From Rhodoferax sp. (GTDB lineage Bacteria; Pseudomonadota; Gammaproteobacteria; Burkholderiales; Burkholderiaceae_C), in assembly GCA_029946045.1 (NCBI GenBank), contig JAQSDS010000415.1, positions 1 to 8,376 of the forward strand: DNA of 8,376 bases, in the 5' to 3' direction. Position numbers and translations under genes: made by a program. This document shows, one piece after another, positions 6,268 through 8,376 of this stretch; the first letter of the stretch is position 1; each line of letters starts with the position of its first letter. The notes under the pieces were generated by a model, which saw only the letters and a list, made by a program, of their open reading frames with translations, made no database searches and was not told the DNA's origin.

Positions 6268-6675
6268 TCACAGAAATCGGCCTGACCTCAGGTAATTCGG
6301 AACGGGCGGACTTTGCGCCAACCAGTCCTGGGCGGCTGAAACGGTCGGGAAGACTCCGTGTCTTCCGGGCAATTTTTCCAGGTCGACAAAACGCCGCCAT
6401 AGCTCAAGAAGCTGCTCGTCAGTCGCAACACTGGCCACCCTGAGCGAGGGCAGCGAGTACGCCAAGCCAATGTCAAAGGCGGCGGTGGTCTCCAACTCCG
6501 AATCCGTGATGTCGACCCGATCAACGTCCAGATAGTCAAAAATGGCATAGCGGATTTGATCAGAACGCGCGTCGTCGCTAAGCCCTCGAAAGGCGCGCTC
6601 CACATCAGACCCGCTGCAGGTGCCGACAAACTTGGCGTAAACGCCCCTGGGCACCCAGGTGAGGAAATGTGCCAT
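6268..6675 (-). CDS. SpoIIAA-like (STAS-type) small protein
   Basis: A 135-residue soluble protein that resembles the SpoIIAA-like/STAS-type family of small bacterial proteins: it opens with HFLTWVPRGVYAKFVGTCSG, continues with RYAIFDYLDVDRVDITDSEL, then DIGLAYSLPSLRVASVATDEQ, and closes with FPTVSAAQDWLAQ. This order (initial strand pair, helix, IFDYLDV strand, VASVATD strand, final Phe-xx-AxxWL helix) is the usual layout. The molecular role of these proteins is largely unknown; some link to lipid or nucleotide binding, so none is claimed here. ATG at 6675 is supported by Shine-Dalgarno GGGAGAA (6682-6688, complement) six bases away. Its stop is TGA at 6268-6270. The same strand carries the 61-aa ORF just upstream (18 bp), so the two may be co-transcribed. 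Codon use is GC-rich and similar to the core genes. Confidence 0.72.
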   Translation of the reverse strand: MAHFLTWVPRGVYAKFVGTCSGSDVERAFRGLSDDARSDQIRYAIFDYLDVDRVDITDSELETTAAFDIGLAYSLPSLRVASVATDEQLLELWRRFVDLEKLPGRHGVFPTVSAAQDWLAQSPPVPNYLRSGRFL

Positions 6676-6693
6676 TGCTGATTCTCCCGTTGC

Positions 6694-6879
6694 TTACTTG
6701 GTTTTGGATGAAAGGGTTTTCCAGGTTCTGTGCCACAGCGAGGCCCACGCGACGTCTTTTTTTCTTCGCTCTTTCGTTTGCCCTGCAATCATGCGGTCAA
6801 GGGCGATCATCATCCGGCGTAAGGTGTAAGTCCTCTTTGCGTCTGCCGCAATACGCATAGTGACAGTCTCTTTGTCCAT
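6694..6879 (-). CDS. Hypothetical 61-aa basic protein (doubtful)
   Basis: A short frame from ATG 6879 to TAA 6694-6696 encodes a strongly basic, Arg/Lys-rich peptide (RRMMIALDRMIAGQTKERRKK in the middle, two Trp near the end) with a predicted helical middle. An internal ATG at residue 8 is another possible start. There is no convincing Shine-Dalgarno: a short AGG immediately precedes the start codon. It sits 18 bp upstream of the SpoIIAA-like gene on the same strand, which is the only contextual support. If it is not a gene, 6676-7053 is a 378-bp gene-free stretch holding the hairpins described separately. Confidence 0.3.
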   Translation of the reverse strand: MDKETVTMRIAADAKRTYTLRRMMIALDRMIAGQTKERRKKDVAWASLWHRTWKTLSSKTK

Positions 6880-6892
6880 CCTGGTTGCTCAT

Positions 6893-6932
6893 ACGGTTCG
6901 ATGTATCTGCAGGTCATCGTATGCAGAACCGT
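6893..6932. repeat. Bulged inverted repeat (structured RNA or operator)
   Basis: Outer arms ACGGTTC (6893-6899) and GAACCGT (6926-6932) are perfectly complementary; inner TGCA (6908-6911) and TGCA (6922-6925) extend the 3' arm into one run, leaving an eight-base bulge on the 5' side. An alternative inner hairpin TCTGCA/TGCAGA (6906-6911/6922-6927) competes with the outer one. The element lies between the minus-strand 61-aa ORF and a plus-strand terminator. Confidence 0.45.
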
Positions 6933-6941
6933 CCGGCCTGG

Positions 6942-6975
6942 AAACCCCCCATTTGGGGGGTTTTGGATGTTTTTT
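6942..6975 (+). terminator. Strong intrinsic terminator (plus strand) with no plus-strand gene before it
   Basis: A nine-pair stem, AAACCCCCC (6942-6950) and GGGGGGTTT (6955-6963), has an ATTT loop and is followed by TTTTGGATGTTTTTT. On the minus strand the tail is only TTTCC, so the plus strand is the likely direction, although weak two-way action is possible. The nearest annotated plus-strand gene ends at 6104, so it may end a small RNA or shield the block from antisense transcription. Confidence 0.75.
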
Positions 6976-7004
6976 ATTGAATATTGATAAATACCATGAA
7001 TTTT

Positions 7005-7050
7005 CCCAAGTGTTTCAACAGGGCAAGCGGCCTGTCTTGCCCGACTTGGG
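7005..7050. repeat. Nested inverted repeat after the 95-aa ORF
   Basis: Outer arms CCCAAGT (7005-7011) and ACTTGGG (7044-7050) enclose inner arms GGGCAAG (7021-7027) and CTTGCCC (7036-7042), loop CGGCCTGT. A nine-base bulge is present on one side and one base on the other. It begins four bases after the ORF stop in the minus direction. There is no T run, so it is not a standard intrinsic terminator; it could stabilise the 3' end of the glmS-linked transcript or be a recombination or protein-binding site. Confidence 0.55.
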
Positions 7051-7053
7051 CCC

Positions 7054-7341
7054 TCAGTACACGCTCAACACCTCAGCGCAAGACTCCTCGGTATGAACCG
7101 CTGCCTTGTAGGTTCTGGTGTCACTGTAGGCACCAAGGCCGCGTACGAAACGTTCCATGTTGTGCACTTCAAGCATGCGGCATACCCAAGCGGCGGCCTC
7201 GGCCCGGGGTAATGACACTTGCTGCATGCCCTGCTCGCTGCTCAGCGGTCGAATGTCGAGGTTGACAGGTCCGCTGCTGACTGTGAGAACTTTCGGGGAC
7301 TCTCTGCCGTGGTTCTGCGGCAGGGGTCCGATGGGGGTCAC
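7054..7341 (-). CDS. Unknown 95-aa protein coupled to glmS
   Basis: A frame on the glmS strand opens inside the end of glmS and stops with TGA at 7054-7056. The most natural start is GTG at 7341-7339, whose TG is shared with the glmS TGA stop, allowing re-initiation by the same ribosomes; an in-frame ATG at 7401 lies inside glmS and is less likely. Residues are protein-like with GC-rich third positions: [59 protein letters not shown]. The protein is soluble, with no signal peptide and no motif I recognise. A six-pair hairpin CTGCCG/CGGCAG (7304-7309/7318-7323) lies just after the glmS end within this frame. It could be a remnant of a longer gene truncated at an insertion beside glmS. Confidence 0.5.
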   Translation of the reverse strand: MTPIGPLPQNHGRESPKVLTVSSGPVNLDIRPLSSEQGMQQVSLPRAEAAAWVCRMLEVHNMERFVRGLGAYSDTRTYKAAVHTEESCAEVLSVY

Positions 7342-8376
7342 TCGACGGTGACCGATTTCGCAAGGTTCCTCGGTTTGTCTACATCCGTCCCCCGCGCACA
7401 CGCCGTGTGGTAGGCCAGCAATTGCAGCGGCACCACGTGCAGCATGGGCGAGAGTTCGCCATAGTGCTCGGGCATACGGATCACGTGCAGGCCTTCGGCG
7501 CTGGCAATGTGCGAGTCGGCGTCGGCCAGCACATACAGCACGCCGCCACGGGCGCGCACTTCGTGCATGTTGCTCTTGAGTTTTTCCAGCAGCGCGTCGT
7601 TAGGTGCCACGGTCACCACCGGCATGGCACTGGTGACCAGCGCCAGCGGGCCATGCTTGAGCTCACCGGCCGGGTAGGCCTCGGCGTGGATGTAGCTGAT
7701 TTCCTTGAGTTTCAGCGCGCCTTCAAGGGCAATCGGGTAATGCAGGCCGCGGCCCAGAAACAAGGCGTTTTCCATCTTGGCAAAGTCCTGCGCCCAGGCC
7801 ATCACTTGCGGCTCCAGCGCCAGCACGGCTTGCAACGCGGCAGGCAGATGCCGCATGGCCTTGATGTGGCGGGCTTCTTCGGCATCGCTGAGCAAACCGC
7901 GCGACTGCGCCAGCGCCAGTGTCAGCAAAAACAGGCCGGCCAGCTGGGCCGTGAAGGCTTTGGTGGAGGCTACGCCAATTTCCACGCCGGCGCGCGTGAT
8001 GTAGGCCAGTTCGCATTCGCGCACCATGGCGCTGGTGGCCACGTTGCAAATGGTCAGGGTGTGCGTCATGCCCAGGCTTTGCGCGTGACGCAGCGCGGCC
8101 AGTGTGTCGGCGGTTTCGCCCGACTGGGTGATGGTGACGATGAGTGTGCGTGGGTTGGGGACCGAGTCGCGATAGCGGTATTCGCTGGCTACTTCCACTT
8201 GCGTGGGTATCTTGGCGATGCTTTCCAGCCAGTACTTGGCGGTACAGCCGCTGTAGTAGCTGGTGCCGCAGGCCAGAATCAGCACCGAGTCGATGTCTTT
8301 GAAGACCCGCGCCGCGCTGGCATGTGTGCCATCAAACAACTCGGGAACGATGCCGTCAACACCCTCCAGCGTGTCG
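7338..8376 (-). CDS. glmS: Glucosamine-6-phosphate synthase GlmS (isomerase half, window-truncated)
   Basis: GlmS converts fructose-6-phosphate and glutamine into glucosamine-6-phosphate, the first step towards UDP-GlcNAc for peptidoglycan and lipopolysaccharide, in the cytoplasm. The visible 345 residues are the C-terminal sugar-isomerase half with two SIS domains; the N-terminal glutaminase domain with its catalytic Cys lies beyond the window. Substrate residues are visible: [10 protein letters not shown] (about residues 34-43), TQSGETADT (83-91; Thr replaces the usual first Ser, a mild change), [30 protein letters not shown] with the catalytic Glu and His, and the C-terminal [11 protein letters not shown] with the conserved Lys. 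The gene is complete at its 3' end, TGA 7338-7340. Its 3' end is the recognition site of Tn7-type elements in many bacteria. No terminator directly follows; another ORF overlaps its stop. Confidence 0.96.
   Translation of the reverse strand, partial: DTLEGVDGIVPELFDGTHASAARVFKDIDSVLILACGTSYYSGCTAKYWLESIAKIPTQVEVASEYRYRDSVPNPRTLIVTITQSGETADTLAALRHAQSLGMTHTLTICNVATSAMVRECELAYITRAGVEIGVASTKAFTAQLAGLFLLTLALAQSRGLLSDAEEARHIKAMRHLPAALQAVLALEPQVMAWAQDFAKMENALFLGRGLHYPIALEGALKLKEISYIHAEAYPAGELKHGPLALVTSAMPVVTVAPNDALLEKLKSNMHEVRARGGVLYVLADADSHIASAEGLHVIRMPEHYGELSPMLHVVPLQLLAYHTACARGTDVDKPRNLAKSVTVE

Noticed and set aside
6893..7050. Integron attC sites
   Set aside because: The bulged hairpins lack the RYYYAAC/GTTRRRY core pair and no integrase is present.
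7280..7337. Tn7-type transposon end next to glmS
   Set aside because: No TGT...ACA terminal repeats or 5-bp duplication at about 25 bp after the stop, and no tns genes in the window.

Overview
The window looks like a chromosomal segment of a betaproteobacterium, most likely Burkholderiales/Comamonadaceae (Rhodoferax/Polaromonas-like). This rests on the style of the SpoT and GlmS proteins and on GC-rich codon use, and it is inference from memory of these families; no search was run.

Layout. Positions 1-1417 (+) hold the C-terminal two thirds of a RelA/SpoT-type (p)ppGpp enzyme, probably SpoT, cut by the window start. It converges, with a 10-bp overlap of coding ends, on a CPA1/NhaP-type cation:proton antiporter (1408-2754, -). 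Divergent from the antiporter is a two-gene stress/metal unit (+): a TerC/YjbE-type membrane protein (2907-3632) and a UspA-type universal stress protein (3644-4072), followed by an unknown small lipoprotein (4112-4576).

From about 4577 to 7341 the sequence is accessory in character. It holds a short ORF resembling the C-terminal end of phage/toxin nuclease-like proteins (4645-4923), preceded by palindromes and followed by a hairpin terminator. Next is a BRO-N-domain (phage antirepressor/DinD-like) gene (5174-6104), which carries a textbook LexA/SOS box over its -10 element, a strong ribosome-binding site, a TTG start and a one-base frameshift that splits the coding region. On the minus strand lie a SpoIIAA-like (STAS-type) small protein (6268-6675), a doubtful 61-aa ORF (6694-6879), two bulged hairpins and a strong plus-strand terminator (6893-7050), and a 95-aa unknown ORF (7054-7341) whose GTG overlaps the glmS stop codon.

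The window ends in the C-terminal half of glmS (7338-8376, -), a core gene for UDP-GlcNAc synthesis and a well-known insertion hotspot for mobile DNA at its 3' end.

How it fits together. Core stress and housekeeping functions (stringent response, ion/metal homeostasis, universal stress protein, cell-wall precursor synthesis) flank a small accessory block. The best-supported unusual element is the SOS-controlled BRO-N gene. A possible second, degenerate glmS-like 3' end near 6131 hints that the block next to glmS is an integrated or decayed island, but that evidence is weak. No transposase, integrase, tRNA, rRNA or CRISPR array was found.
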